A stretch of 64,000 nt of DNA from a virus. The notes beneath the pieces are model-generated. The model was not told the origin of the DNA. It saw only the letters and a list, made by a program, of their open reading frames with translations, and did no database searches. The stretch lies in IMG/VR virus record IMGVR_UViG_3300032677_000017, positions 1 to 64,000 of that record. One strand, given 5' to 3'. The position numbers and the translations under genes were made by a program. Shown in pieces: positions 49,774-59,509 of the stretch (its first letter is position 1; each line of letters starts with the position of its first letter).

Positions 49774-50949
49774 GTGCCACATAAAATCCTTGTTCTCTCG
49801 GACTTACCGACATCCAGCTCTGGATTAGCGAAAATATCGCGCGAACTGGCGTGCAGAATCAATAAGATGGAAGATTTCGAGGTTGCCAGTTATGGGTCTG
49901 GAGGAATCGCCTCCAAGCGCTTCCCGTGGCCACAATGCGAACTGGCTGGTCCAAATGCTCTTGCCCCTCAAAATCTCCCAGAAGCATGGACAGACTTCGC
50001 CGGAAATGAAAGAGGAACCCTGCTTACGATATGGAATCCGGGATGGCTCGGGTGGCTTACGCATCCAGAGCTTCTGCCGGACGGGAAGCTGAAAAACTTC
50101 ATCCAATCCGATCCATTTGATGTTTGGGCATACCTCCCCCTGGACGCCGAAGGCCCGGACGGCCGCGTACCACTGGGAATTGCGAATATCATCAAGAGGT
50201 TCGACCGGCCCCTGGCTTACACGCAATGGGAGGCCGACATGATCGACAAGACCATCGGCGGCAACATAGAACATCTTCCACATGGAACCGACTCGTCAAT
50301 CTTCTATCCGCGAGACAGAGAGTCATCCCGGTCCTCCCTGGTCAACTTGGTCACAGAAAAAGGCGACTATCCAATCAAAGATGGAACCCTGATGATTGGG
50401 GTTGTGGCCACAAACAGCGCCAGAAAGGATTGGCAACTGGCGTTCCAAGTTGGGCGGGAACTCGTGAATCGCGGACTCAATATCGGCCTCTGGTGCCACA
50501 CGGATGCCTATGTAAAATACTGGGATATCCCCGCCCTTATTGCCGAATACGGGTTGGATGGGAGGGTTATCGTCTCCAACAAACACCTCACCGACAACGA
50601 GGTGGCTACCTGCTTTTCCGCCTGCGACGTCACCTTTGGAATAGGTAGGGGCGAGGGGTGGGGATTACCCCTAAGCGAATCTCTTGCGGCCGGGACTCCG
50701 GTTGTTCATGGAAAATACGCCGGAGCCACCGAATTCATACCGCCCAATATGCTCGTTGAGCCCATAGCGCTTTTCAACGACGACTTCTACGGACACCAGA
50801 GGCCGGTCTTCAATGTGTCAGACTGGGCAGACAAAACCATCTTCGCGGCATCGCTCGGAACCGGAAAATCTCTCCTCGATCCCAAGTTCTACTGGGACAA
50901 CTGCTGGGCGAGCTGGGAAGAGTGGCTGAAGAGAGGAATTGCCAAGTGA
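49774..50949 (+). CDS. GT-B glycosyltransferase (family 4-like)
   Basis: 391 aa from GTG 49774 with GGAGGAG upstream. Transfers a sugar from a nucleotide-sugar donor. N-terminal Rossmann start 'HKILVLSDLPTSSSGLAKISREL' (GT4-like acceptor half), a mid linker 'HLPHGTDSSIFYPRD', and the C-terminal donor half ending 'GRGEGWGLPLSESLAAGTPVVHGKYAGATEF', the typical E-x7-E/G-rich donor site. First gene of a four-gene plus-strand cassette. Likely target: a virion protein, phage DNA or host surface glycan (unknown). Confidence 0.85.
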   Translation: MPHKILVLSDLPTSSSGLAKISRELACRINKMEDFEVASYGSGGIASKRFPWPQCELAGPNALAPQNLPEAWTDFAGNERGTLLTIWNPGWLGWLTHPELLPDGKLKNFIQSDPFDVWAYLPLDAEGPDGRVPLGIANIIKRFDRPLAYTQWEADMIDKTIGGNIEHLPHGTDSSIFYPRDRESSRSSLVNLVTEKGDYPIKDGTLMIGVVATNSARKDWQLAFQVGRELVNRGLNIGLWCHTDAYVKYWDIPALIAEYGLDGRVIVSNKHLTDNEVATCFSACDVTFGIGRGEGWGLPLSESLAAGTPVVHGKYAGATEFIPPNMLVEPIALFNDDFYGHQRPVFNVSDWADKTIFAASLGTGKSLLDPKFYWDNCWASWEEWLKRGIAK

Positions 50950-52355
50950 GAATCTGTCTGGTTACTCCACCCAGCCCATTCCTCCTCGACCAGCGGGTCT
51001 TTGTCTCTCTCGGAATCCTGAAGGTCGGAGCCGTACTTGAGCGCCAAGGGTTCTCCGTTGACCACGTTGACCTGACTGGAGTCTCCAACTACGAGGAGGC
51101 TATAAGGGACTACCCCCACAAAGACGCAATCTTCGCCCTCACGGCAACCACCCCTCAAATGCCATCCGCGATAGCCATCAGATCTGCCCTTGCAGGCTCT
51201 CGCACCATCCTGGGAGGCCCACATACCACCCTAATCAACGCAGCGGCCAAGAAGGGCAACCAGAGGTCAGCAGAGATGCTGTCAGAGCTGGTCTCCATAT
51301 TTGGAACAGTGGTCGCCGGAGATGGAGAGAAGTCAATTTTCACCGCCATACACCAGCGGGGGCTTATTGACGCCGACGACCCCAAGTCGATCCTCTGGAA
51401 TACCTCCAAAGACTTCACAGATGACCCATGGCCAGCCCGTCACCTGGTGGACATGTCTTCCTACCACTACACGGTAGACGGAAGAAAGTCATACTCTCTG
51501 ATCGGCCAAACCGGGTGCCCGATGCACTGCAACTTCTGCGGAGGAAGAAACTCTCCCATGTTGAGGCAGATTCGCAAGCGGTCCACAGAAAACATCGTCG
51601 CCGAAATGATGCACCTTCACGACGTGTATGGTGCCGATGGAGCCATGTTTTACGACGACGAACTCAATATCAACAAAAGCATCATCCCACTGATGAGGCA
51701 AATTGCCAACACCGGGGTTGACTGGCGTCTGCGCGGATTCGTGAAGTCTGAATTGTTCACCGAAGAGCAGGCGGAGTCGATGTATGCGGCCGGTTTTCGC
51801 TGGCTTCTCTGTGGATTCGAGGCGGCGCATCCGCGCATCCTCCGCAATATCGCCAAAAACGCCACCGTCCAAGACAACACTAACATGCTAAGAATCGCCC
51901 ACAAGCACGGCTTAAAGGTCAAAGCCCTCATGAGCGTCGGCCACCCCGCAGAGAGCGAAGAGACAATCCTCGCCATGCGCGACTGGCTGCTCGACGAAAA
52001 GCCCGACGACTTCGACGTAACCGTGATCACTGTGTATCCGGGAACTCCGTACCATGACAGCGCTATCGAGGTCGCGCACCCGATATACAGGTTCGACACG
52101 TTTGGCGATTCTCTCTACTTTGAGAGCGTTGACTTCAACAAAGAGCAAGCCTTTTACAAGGGAAAGCCGGGAGAATACCGCTCCTATGTGTGGACAGACT
52201 TCATTTCGCGCGAACGCCTGGCGCAGATGCGAGATGAGATAGAAGATGAGGTGCGGTCAAAACTGTCCATCCCTTACCCCACGGCGGCGGAAGCAGTAGC
52301 CTATGAACACAGCATGGGCATGAGCCTGCCCACCAACATATTGAGGACAAAATGA
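50946..52355 (+). CDS. B12-binding-type radical SAM enzyme
   Basis: 469 aa from GTG 50946 (GTGA overlap). The N-terminal ~170 residues ('RICLVTPPSPFLL...VSLGILKVGAVLERQG', 'GGPHTTLIN') resemble a B12-binding Rossmann module. The radical SAM core has CPMHCNFC with Cys191, Cys195, Cys198 and a (beta/alpha) run to about residue 400. Such enzymes methylate or cyclise substrates by a 5'-deoxyadenosyl radical. The N-domain lacks an obvious DxHxxG, so cobalamin binding is uncertain. Partners: glycosyltransferases and a methyltransferase. Confidence 0.85.
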   Translation: MRICLVTPPSPFLLDQRVFVSLGILKVGAVLERQGFSVDHVDLTGVSNYEEAIRDYPHKDAIFALTATTPQMPSAIAIRSALAGSRTILGGPHTTLINAAAKKGNQRSAEMLSELVSIFGTVVAGDGEKSIFTAIHQRGLIDADDPKSILWNTSKDFTDDPWPARHLVDMSSYHYTVDGRKSYSLIGQTGCPMHCNFCGGRNSPMLRQIRKRSTENIVAEMMHLHDVYGADGAMFYDDELNINKSIIPLMRQIANTGVDWRLRGFVKSELFTEEQAESMYAAGFRWLLCGFEAAHPRILRNIAKNATVQDNTNMLRIAHKHGLKVKALMSVGHPAESEETILAMRDWLLDEKPDDFDVTVITVYPGTPYHDSAIEVAHPIYRFDTFGDSLYFESVDFNKEQAFYKGKPGEYRSYVWTDFISRERLAQMRDEIEDEVRSKLSIPYPTAAEAVAYEHSMGMSLPTNILRTK

Positions 52356-52885
52356 ACATTGAGAAAGCCCTCGCAACACCCGGATGGATGGGGGAAAGGG
52401 ACCTGGAGTACCTTGCCCATGCCGCATCCAAATCCTCAACCATCGTTGAAGTAGGGTCGTGGATGGGACGCAGCACCCTGGCCCTGGCCTGCAATACCGC
52501 CGGAACAATCTATGCCGTGGATACATGGCAAGGAACCGAACAGCAGGGCGACTTTTTGGCAGACAAGGATCCGGACTGGCTCCTTGGAGAATTCAGAAAA
52601 TACACCTCATGCGCGGCAAATATCATCATCTGCAAGGGGCCATCGGCAGATATCGCCGCATCCTTTCCAGACATCACCGCCGACCTGATCTTCATCGATG
52701 GGTATCACACCTATGAAGGAGTGAGAGACGACATCCTGGCATGGAGACCCAAACTTCGCCCCGGAGGAATCCTCTGCGGACACGATTACGGAGCCCCGCC
52801 TTGGGATGGAGTCAAGCAGGCGGTGGATGAGCTGGTACCCAAGTTTCGCATTATCGATTCAATCTGGACTACGGAGGAAGAGTGA
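52352..52885 (+). CDS. class I SAM-dependent methyltransferase
   Basis: 177 aa, ATGA overlap. 'STIVEVGSWMGRSTLALA' (SAM loop), 'IYAVDTWQG', 'DLIFIDGYHTYEGVRDDILAWRPKLRPGGILCGHDYG' are the signature of Methyltransf_24-type enzymes that modify small molecules or sugars. The substrate is unknown; the context suggests a sugar or the radical SAM product. Confidence 0.85.
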   Translation: MNIEKALATPGWMGERDLEYLAHAASKSSTIVEVGSWMGRSTLALACNTAGTIYAVDTWQGTEQQGDFLADKDPDWLLGEFRKYTSCAANIIICKGPSADIAASFPDITADLIFIDGYHTYEGVRDDILAWRPKLRPGGILCGHDYGAPPWDGVKQAVDELVPKFRIIDSIWTTEEE

Positions 52886-53532
52886 GCGATTACAAGATGT
52901 GGATTCCATACCTTAACCGTCCCGACCTTCTCGATACGGCCGTAAGGTCATCTGAAGCCTACGGTTCAAACCGTATCATTATTGACAACTCCCCAGAAGG
53001 CCTGCCAACAGACACCTGGATGCACTGGCATGGAGTCTACGTTCTTCGCCCCCTGGTTCCCCTTTCATGCCCCCAAACCTTCAACTACATCATGAGGACG
53101 ACACAAGAACAGGGAGCAAACATCTGCATCTGGATGCACAACGACGCCGAGCCCCACCCAGGCGTATGCGAAGAGCTTCTCAAGATCGCGCGTCAGTCCA
53201 ACCTTCAAGGCAGAAAGTGGGGAGTCCTGTGGACCCACTACGACACGCTGTCGGCTATCAACACAGATTTACTGTCGGCAGGCGTCGAGTGGGACACAAC
53301 CTTTTGGCAGTATTTTTGCGACAACGACTTCTATCGGAGGGTTCGTCTGGCTGGATACGAGTGCATTGACACTGGTCTTCAGGTGAACCACCCCGGAAGC
53401 CAGACCATCAACAGCGATCCAGCCATAAAACTGAAGAACAATGCAACCTTCATGCTCTACAGGGACTACTACATCCGCAAGTGGGGCGGAGAGCCGGGGC
53501 ACGAAGCATTTACAACCCCATTCGGAGTCTAA
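52882..53532 (+). CDS. GT-A-like glycosyltransferase
   Basis: 216 aa from GTG 52882 (GTGA overlap). 'MWIPYLNRPDLLDTAVRSSEAYGSNRIIIDNSPEG' (GT2-like start), 'NICIWMHNDAEPHPG' (a D-x-D-like 'NDAE' metal motif) and a 'FCDNDFYRRVRLAGYECIDTGLQVNHPGSQT' acceptor-region pattern fit GT-A/GT2 enzymes. Closes the cassette; its stop TAA touches the stop of the convergent portal gene (TAACTA). Confidence 0.75.
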   Translation: MSDYKMWIPYLNRPDLLDTAVRSSEAYGSNRIIIDNSPEGLPTDTWMHWHGVYVLRPLVPLSCPQTFNYIMRTTQEQGANICIWMHNDAEPHPGVCEELLKIARQSNLQGRKWGVLWTHYDTLSAINTDLLSAGVEWDTTFWQYFCDNDFYRRVRLAGYECIDTGLQVNHPGSQTINSDPAIKLKNNATFMLYRDYYIRKWGGEPGHEAFTTPFGV

Positions 53533-55356
53533 CTACTTCTTCTTCCCAGATTCCTTTGCTTGGTGGGCAGCCTGCCCCATAGCCATGGCCATCTGCGCCT
53601 TCTTCGCGGACTCTTCGTCGAGGCGGCGCTGAATCAGTGAGATGTTCAGGTTCGCGTTGAACTTGGAGTTCAGGAACTCAAGGAAGGTGGTGTGATCAAT
53701 CTCACCCGCCCTGCGAAGCTGCGACATCTGCGCCAGCTCATCCGTGCGCTCAATCGCCAGCAAAGAACCACGGCGAATCGTAAACGACACGTTGCGAACG
53801 AAATCCTCGGGCTCCATGGTGGCTGGGCAGAGGTGCTTGTAGTAGGGGTGGAAGTCGGAGTCGGTCAATCCCTTCGATCCATACTGAGCCACGCGCTTAT
53901 CGGCCGTCTCAAACTGCAACATGTTGCTGACAACCATCACGCCGACCTCTTCCATAAAAGACTGGAGGCCGCGCCCATACAGGCGAATGTTTCCCGCCCG
54001 CGAGTTGACAATCATTTCCAGGGAATCGCCGCCCGGAATCTGTTTCTTCTGGAGGGTCTGGTTCACTGCCGCCGCGCCAGAGTTCATCGCCATCTCCTTG
54101 TCGATTCCGTCACGCATCGGCATGGTGTAGTTGCCAAGCTCGGGAGGCTTGCGAAACTCAGGAGGACGAGGAGAGTTGTTGCGGTAGAAAATCTTGCCAC
54201 CAGGGGCTCCGGGGTCAATTGAGTCTTTGTCCTGATCGCTAAACGCCGCCATAGGGGCCATCATCGTCGGCTCTATAGTGGAGTTGATTACATCCAGAAC
54301 TCCTCCCTCAATCCGATTCAAAATAGCCTGCATGGCGCACAGGGGATCCATGATGCTTTGACCGGCAAACTTCCACGGAACGCGGAGTGGGCGATAGATC
54401 GCGAACGGAAACCGGCCGTGCCAATATGGATTCGGCGCATCCTCAAGAACCCTTCCTCCGGCCACCGCCAACACGCGGCCACGAGGATACTTCGGCATGC
54501 CCGGTTCAACCCGATACGACCAGCAGGCGTTCGGATCTCCAATGATTATCGACTCCGACCCATCCCAAATGCTGTCGTCCTTAAACCAGAACTCCTTGTA
54601 AATCACCTTGGGAAACTTGGTGGTTGGAGCCCCGGCCCCAGAGTTGGCCAATTTGGAGTGGATGTTCCTCATCAAAGGACTCAATTTGGCCCAGCGGCGA
54701 GAAGACACAGCGTTCGGCCTTTGCGGGGTAGCCGACATCTCCGACTCGATGTCAGGCTGAACTCCGTAAGCAACCTCCCCAAACCGGCGGACCAGCCATG
54801 GCTTGGTAACCACCCGGCGAACAATGCAAACCTCAGCCTCGGCCTGAAGACGGCCAGAAGCGCCAATCTGAAGAAAATCGAGGGGCGACAGCGGCTGGAA
54901 ATCGTTGCTTCCCATGCCGTTTCGCAGATAGGGGTTCCACTGAACCTTGACGGGACCATAGGAGATCAGGCCATACATGACCACCTGAACCAGTTCCTGC
55001 TCGAAATCGGACATATACGTCCAATCCGTGAGCATCCGATTCATCAGGCTTTCGACTTCAGAGTAGTTCTCGTCCGCATCGGTGAACTTGACCCGGACAT
55101 CCGGCTGAATATCGGTGAGCATCGACGCCATCTCGACAAACTGACGAACAACGCGATTAGCCACCGGACGTGAGCGTCCGTGCCTGGCCGTTGAAGCCCA
55201 CTGTTTTCCCTCAAGGAAGTCGATGACTCTCTGAACCTGTTTCGATTCGGGAGACGACATAAGCTCTGAATCGGCTTCCTCATAGACAGAATTTGCCCAA
55301 TCGAGGACTTCGGCTTCCAGCTTAACTTCGGGGCGCTCTTGTAGGGAGGCGTTCAC
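53533..55356 (-). CDS. portal protein
   Basis: 607 aa. Dodecameric ring for DNA packaging and exit. 'RVIDFLEGKQWASTARHGRSRPVANRVVRQFVEMASMLTD' N-domain, 'IMDPLCAMQAILNRIEGGVLDVINSTIEPTMMAP' mid and 'NIRLYGRGLQSFMEEVGVMVVSNML' stem/crown regions match podovirus-like portals. Placed next to the terminase genes. C-terminal K-rich tail. Stop is adjacent to that of the plus-strand cassette. Confidence 0.82.
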   Translation of the reverse strand: MNASLQERPEVKLEAEVLDWANSVYEEADSELMSSPESKQVQRVIDFLEGKQWASTARHGRSRPVANRVVRQFVEMASMLTDIQPDVRVKFTDADENYSEVESLMNRMLTDWTYMSDFEQELVQVVMYGLISYGPVKVQWNPYLRNGMGSNDFQPLSPLDFLQIGASGRLQAEAEVCIVRRVVTKPWLVRRFGEVAYGVQPDIESEMSATPQRPNAVSSRRWAKLSPLMRNIHSKLANSGAGAPTTKFPKVIYKEFWFKDDSIWDGSESIIIGDPNACWSYRVEPGMPKYPRGRVLAVAGGRVLEDAPNPYWHGRFPFAIYRPLRVPWKFAGQSIMDPLCAMQAILNRIEGGVLDVINSTIEPTMMAPMAAFSDQDKDSIDPGAPGGKIFYRNNSPRPPEFRKPPELGNYTMPMRDGIDKEMAMNSGAAAVNQTLQKKQIPGGDSLEMIVNSRAGNIRLYGRGLQSFMEEVGVMVVSNMLQFETADKRVAQYGSKGLTDSDFHPYYKHLCPATMEPEDFVRNVSFTIRRGSLLAIERTDELAQMSQLRRAGEIDHTTFLEFLNSKFNANLNISLIQRRLDEESAKKAQMAMAMGQAAHQAKESGKKK

Positions 55357-55400
55357 GCTTGGATTTTATCCTGACATCACTGTTTTGTCGCGAGTTACGT

Positions 55401-55934
55401 CTATTCCTGTGAACCCTGCCCCTGTAGACCCTTGGCCGCATTGGCAAACAGGGCCGCCAAACGCTGGGAGTCGCGCGTAACCTGCTCGTTCTCGGCAACC
55501 AGACGAGCGTTGTCCTCAACCACAGCCAAAATGTCCTCCTGCTTGCGAATGTTGGACTTTTGCAGCTTCCTCACCGTATCCCCGGTCAGAAACAAAAAGT
55601 CGTCATCCAGCATGGTTGAGAGAACAGAGTTCAAGGTAGAGTTCACGCGCCCCGAGAATTTAGAGGAAAAGCGATTCCAGATATCCTTCCGCAGCCAGCA
55701 CTCCGCCTTCACGTCCAGGGTAGGATTCGGAATCTCCTTGGTGACGAACGGCACCATGTCAGGGTGCATAGACTGAAGCTGCATATAGGGAATCTCGTGG
55801 CCAACATCACACTTAAACAGGTGGGCAGAGCGCTTCAGGTTGACATCTCTCACCCCGCGCGTATCCCTGCACATTGGGCAATACATACCACTTTCCGCAC
55901 TCATGGGCGGTAAAAACTGACCCGTCGTCGCCAT
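55401..55934 (-). CDS. zinc-ribbon protein between terminase and portal
   Basis: 177 aa. CPMCRDTRGV...FKCDVGH gives a zinc ribbon in the first 45 residues. Then comes a helical region with a long coiled coil at the C-terminus ('VRKLQKSNIRKQEDILAVVEDNARLVAENEQVTRDSQRLAALF'). Possibly a packaging or capsid-assembly accessory. Confidence 0.65.
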   Translation of the reverse strand: MATTGQFLPPMSAESGMYCPMCRDTRGVRDVNLKRSAHLFKCDVGHEIPYMQLQSMHPDMVPFVTKEIPNPTLDVKAECWLRKDIWNRFSSKFSGRVNSTLNSVLSTMLDDDFLFLTGDTVRKLQKSNIRKQEDILAVVEDNARLVAENEQVTRDSQRLAALFANAAKGLQGQGSQE

Positions 55935-55946
55935 TACTCCTCCAAA

Positions 55947-58160
55947 CTACCAATCATCATTGTAGCCGACCAACTCCTCCGCGCTCGATCCGGAACGGGC
56001 GGACTCCCTCCAGTTGCGGAACGCAGAAACCATCTCGGGCGTTATCTCTTGATCTGGAACACCTAGAACCCTCTTTGCCTGATACTGTATGCTACTTCCG
56101 GAGTAGCCCGGCGGAGAGGATTGGTGAATCGGGGAAACCAGGGGGTTCGCTGCCGCAAAAGCCCAGTGAGGACTGACTGTGTATACCCCCTTCAGCCCCT
56201 TGATCGCCCTCTCGGCGTCCTCCCGGCGCTGGAAAACACCATCCGCAATTGGACGCATCGCTGAGTCGCGGATAACCCACGGACCCTGCCACGAAAAAGG
56301 CAGAGATCCCCAAATCTTCCCCTCGGCATCGCGTGGCTGCGCCATCGCCAAACCTGGAGACTCTCTCACCGACTGTAGCGTCTCACGCAGGCAATAGAGA
56401 CAAATTGTCGAAGCCAGCACTCCGTCGTCGTTGGAATCAACACCCTCGTATCTCTTGCGCCCCGGCCCCTCGTCGAGGGTTGCGAAGTCGCCCATCTCAT
56501 CCAAAAGATCATGTGAGTAGATGACAATCGAATCAGTCAGAAGGGCATCGCGCATCTCGTCAATCACCAGGTCGCGCGTCTTGATTGAAGTCACCCAGTG
56601 AAGGTAGGGGGTGAAGGTTGTTTGAACCCTGTCCTTATGTCTCGGCCTCCACAGGTTTGGATAGTCCATATCGACCAAGGCGTCTCCGGTGGTGATTCCG
56701 GGTCCATTGTATTCATTTGTCACCTCAGCCCCGTTATACCAATACCCCAGGGCGGCCACGATTCCGGCAAATCTCTTCGGCGATTCCCAGCCCCACCACT
56801 CGGCAACCTGAACGTCTTTCTGCCCCAGAGACCCGGCCATAAACACCTCAGCCACGCTATAGTCTCCGCCATTTCCAAGAGCAGCATCCGAGCCGACATA
56901 GTAAGACCTTCCCGGCTCAGGCAAATGCCAAACATGAAGACGGTGACCACCTTTTCCACGCTTGCGAACAGGAAGATCTTCCCCCGGATCCACGGCGCGA
57001 ATATCAAGCTCCTCGCGCTTTCCTCTGAGACGAATCTCTCCCGCATAAGCAGGATTCTTAGGGGCCCTCATTCTCTGCTCATCCATAGCATCGCGATCAA
57101 AGGCGCACAGGCCGGAGTTCTGGAACGCCTCTTCCGGGGTAATCGGGTAGGACTCCAGAAAACCGGCTTTGTTCTTTTTGGAACGCTTCAGGCCAAAATG
57201 GCGAAACTTCCAAAAACCGAGAGGAATTTCGTATTTTTGCTCCTTTTTCACCCGGTCATGAAACACCTGCTCAGTCTCGCTGAGGACGATATTGTCCGAC
57301 TTTGAAACCGGAAGAAAATACTTCCTAACCCGATAGGTAGGAACAAATACCGGACGCCATCCGGTATCGCCAGCCACCGTATCTTGCCACCAATCGTAGA
57401 AAAGGCCATTCTTTCCCAGACCAGTTGATTCCATCACATAGAACCCATCAATAGCGTTCATTGAGGGAAGAATGTCAGCCTCAAAAACCTGAGCATCAGG
57501 CCAGCGCGAAACCTCGCTATAGTGGCCACTCCGTATGCTGCGGCCGATAGCCACGCCGCTCATCTTTTGAGCGTGAGAGATCTTCAACACAGATCCCAAG
57601 CCGGGATCGGACATAACCTGGTCCTCACCCTCGCGTTGAAAGTCAATACCTTCCGCGACCGACTTGTATCTCCACTCCGGCCTCATCCACCACGGGAGAT
57701 TCTCATACGCCTTCACAGACATCTTGTAGATGTGTGTGGACACAACTTTATCCTGAGCGACAATCAAGGTGAAGGTGTGGGGATAGAAGATCGTGCGGTG
57801 GAACATGTGCGCCTGAATATGTGTGCTGCCGCCAAACTGACGCCCCTTGAGAAGAATCAGCTTGCAGCATCCGTTGTTCTCCCACTCCTCCTTCATTGCC
57901 GCGCTGACGATCTCCTGCTGATCCCAGTACGGATACAGGGTTTTCAGTTCGCCATTTTCGGTTGTGATTGTAAAGTAGTTTTTCGTCCAGTAGTCGGGAT
58001 CAATGCACCTCTCCAGCTCCTCGTTGATCCAATCGTTTTCCGAGCGAGACAAGGCGGCGCTGGCCTCATCAACAGCATTGTTCCCGTGGAATCTTGCGAA
58101 GTGGCGCTCCAGCTCCTCGATGGCGTCGTTCAGGTCGGGGTCTTGTCTAGGAAGCCTCAT
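55947..58160 (-). CDS. terminase large subunit
   Basis: 737 aa. ATP-driven packaging motor and nuclease. N-terminal ATPase: Walker A-like 'LKGRQFGGST' (about 104-113), a probable Walker B 'GFYVMESTG' near residue 245. C-terminal nuclease domain: 'YYVGSDAALGNGGDYS' (about 425-440) and 'VTNEYNGPG' (about 485). Longer than most (usually 450-650 aa) because of a C-terminal extension of about 100 residues. Overlaps the small subunit gene by 14 nt. Confidence 0.9.
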   Translation of the reverse strand: MRLPRQDPDLNDAIEELERHFARFHGNNAVDEASAALSRSENDWINEELERCIDPDYWTKNYFTITTENGELKTLYPYWDQQEIVSAAMKEEWENNGCCKLILLKGRQFGGSTHIQAHMFHRTIFYPHTFTLIVAQDKVVSTHIYKMSVKAYENLPWWMRPEWRYKSVAEGIDFQREGEDQVMSDPGLGSVLKISHAQKMSGVAIGRSIRSGHYSEVSRWPDAQVFEADILPSMNAIDGFYVMESTGLGKNGLFYDWWQDTVAGDTGWRPVFVPTYRVRKYFLPVSKSDNIVLSETEQVFHDRVKKEQKYEIPLGFWKFRHFGLKRSKKNKAGFLESYPITPEEAFQNSGLCAFDRDAMDEQRMRAPKNPAYAGEIRLRGKREELDIRAVDPGEDLPVRKRGKGGHRLHVWHLPEPGRSYYVGSDAALGNGGDYSVAEVFMAGSLGQKDVQVAEWWGWESPKRFAGIVAALGYWYNGAEVTNEYNGPGITTGDALVDMDYPNLWRPRHKDRVQTTFTPYLHWVTSIKTRDLVIDEMRDALLTDSIVIYSHDLLDEMGDFATLDEGPGRKRYEGVDSNDDGVLASTICLYCLRETLQSVRESPGLAMAQPRDAEGKIWGSLPFSWQGPWVIRDSAMRPIADGVFQRREDAERAIKGLKGVYTVSPHWAFAAANPLVSPIHQSSPPGYSGSSIQYQAKRVLGVPDQEITPEMVSAFRNWRESARSGSSAEELVGYNDDW

Positions 58161-58773
58161 CGTCGTCCCCTTCCTCCAAGTCCTCCAGGTCGCCGTCCTC
58201 CAAATCTATTCCAGCCTCCTCAAACTCTGCAACAATTTTCTCGGCGCGAGTCATTTGTGGAGGAGCCTCCAAGAGCATCGGATTATTCCCCGGAATCTGC
58301 TGAACCTCCCGCTTTGCCCTTATCTCGCGAAGCCGCTGCTCAAAACTCATGCCGCCGCTTGCCCCAACCCCACTCGCCACATTTTGCTGCACATTGACCT
58401 GCGTGGATGGAACCCTCGGCCGGGTCACCTCAATCAACTCCCTCGCGGTATCGATTGCCTTCAGCCTCGTCAGATGGTCAGGAATCGACTCCTGCCTGCC
58501 GTCAGGAAATGTCCTCCACGTCTCAGCCACCATCGCGCTGCGAAGGGTGTTTTCCTGATCTTCAATCAGATTCAAGGCGAGATGATTGTAAGCAACATCC
58601 ACCTCCTCCACGGAGGCGATGAAGCGATATGCCTCAACCCTGTCGATGGACTTTCGAATGGTCTCTACGGATGCCCGTTCCCGGGCCGCAATCTCCTCAA
58701 GAGGCTTCTCGCTGCGCCAGAGATACCAGCGCTGCCTGTCGCGCACCGTGGGCTTTTGTAGGGCCATTGTCAT
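58147..58773 (-). CDS. terminase small subunit
   Basis: 208 aa. N-terminal helix-turn-helix ('DRQRWYLWRSEKPLEEIAARERASVETIRKSIDRVEAYRFI') for DNA recognition, a central helical oligomerisation region, and an acidic tail (EEGDDDEAS) that could bind the large subunit. Directly before the large terminase gene, as usual. Start ATG 58773 overlaps the previous stop. Confidence 0.8.
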   Translation of the reverse strand: MTMALQKPTVRDRQRWYLWRSEKPLEEIAARERASVETIRKSIDRVEAYRFIASVEEVDVAYNHLALNLIEDQENTLRSAMVAETWRTFPDGRQESIPDHLTRLKAIDTARELIEVTRPRVPSTQVNVQQNVASGVGASGGMSFEQRLREIRAKREVQQIPGNNPMLLEAPPQMTRAEKIVAEFEEAGIDLEDGDLEDLEEGDDDEAS

Positions 58774-59360
58774 TGAGTAAACAGCTCCCCGCCAACCATG
58801 CGATCAAAAGCCTCCCCGGTCTCAGTCTCATCCACCGCATCGCGGTCATAGACAGAACGGCCAACCCTCGACTGCTCTGGAGAAGCTGACTCCGTAGCCC
58901 GCGCCGACTCTGACCACTCTGAGGGGGTTCCATCCGCAGCTCCCGCTGAAGATATCAACTCGCCAAGAGACTGGGCCACAAATTCAAGACGCTTCACGGC
59001 TGAAACGTTTTGCTTTGACGCCTCCATCATGGCCTTGCCGTTCAGGTTCCTCAAGGCCCCACGAAACGCATCTTCAAACATCTTGAAGGTTTGACGCATT
59101 TCGCTGGACTGGGCATCCAGAATGGACTTCATATCCGCCCTGATGCCCTGGAACACACCCTTCCCCGACTCCATGGCTTTGCTCTGGGCCTCCAAGTGTT
59201 GAACCTGAAGGGCGTCATAAGCCTCCAGAGCAACCCTCAAAGCCTTCACCTGCTTGTATACAAACCACGAGATCCACAGGGAGGCCGCCAGGGCCAAGCA
59301 GACCACGATGAGAAAGATCCCCCCGATAAAGGCAAGAGCAACAACGCCGATAGTGTTCAT
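58770..59360 (-). CDS. membrane-anchored coiled-coil protein
   Basis: 196 aa. A transmembrane segment at residues about 4-38 (VVALAFIGGIFLIVVCLALAASLWISWFVY) is followed by a long amphipathic coiled coil and an acidic C-terminus. It is the first gene of the terminase-portal operon, so transcription starts in the divergent region above 59360. Might anchor phage assembly to the membrane; unproven. Confidence 0.6.
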   Translation of the reverse strand: MNTIGVVALAFIGGIFLIVVCLALAASLWISWFVYKQVKALRVALEAYDALQVQHLEAQSKAMESGKGVFQGIRADMKSILDAQSSEMRQTFKMFEDAFRGALRNLNGKAMMEASKQNVSAVKRLEFVAQSLGELISSAGAADGTPSEWSESARATESASPEQSRVGRSVYDRDAVDETETGEAFDRMVGGELFTQ

Positions 59361-59403
59361 AGGTTACAAAATAGCAGCACTTGTGCGGCATCGCAACGGG
59401 TTT

Positions 59404-59467
59404 AAGCGGGGACATGGCTGGGGGAGGATGCCCAGCAGGGAGGTCGGCGTCTCTCGGTGCCCCCGCT
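59404..59467. other. multi-branched inverted repeats in the divergent region
   Basis: AGCGGGG (59404-59410) pairs with CCCCGCT (59461-59467). Inside, GCTGGG-ggaggatg-CCCAGC forms a second 6-bp hairpin. This could be a structured leader, small RNA or terminator; nothing points clearly to one of them. Confidence 0.35.
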
Positions 59468-59509
59468 AAAAACAGTCTGCCCCACCACAACCATCCACGC
59501 AAGAGATAT

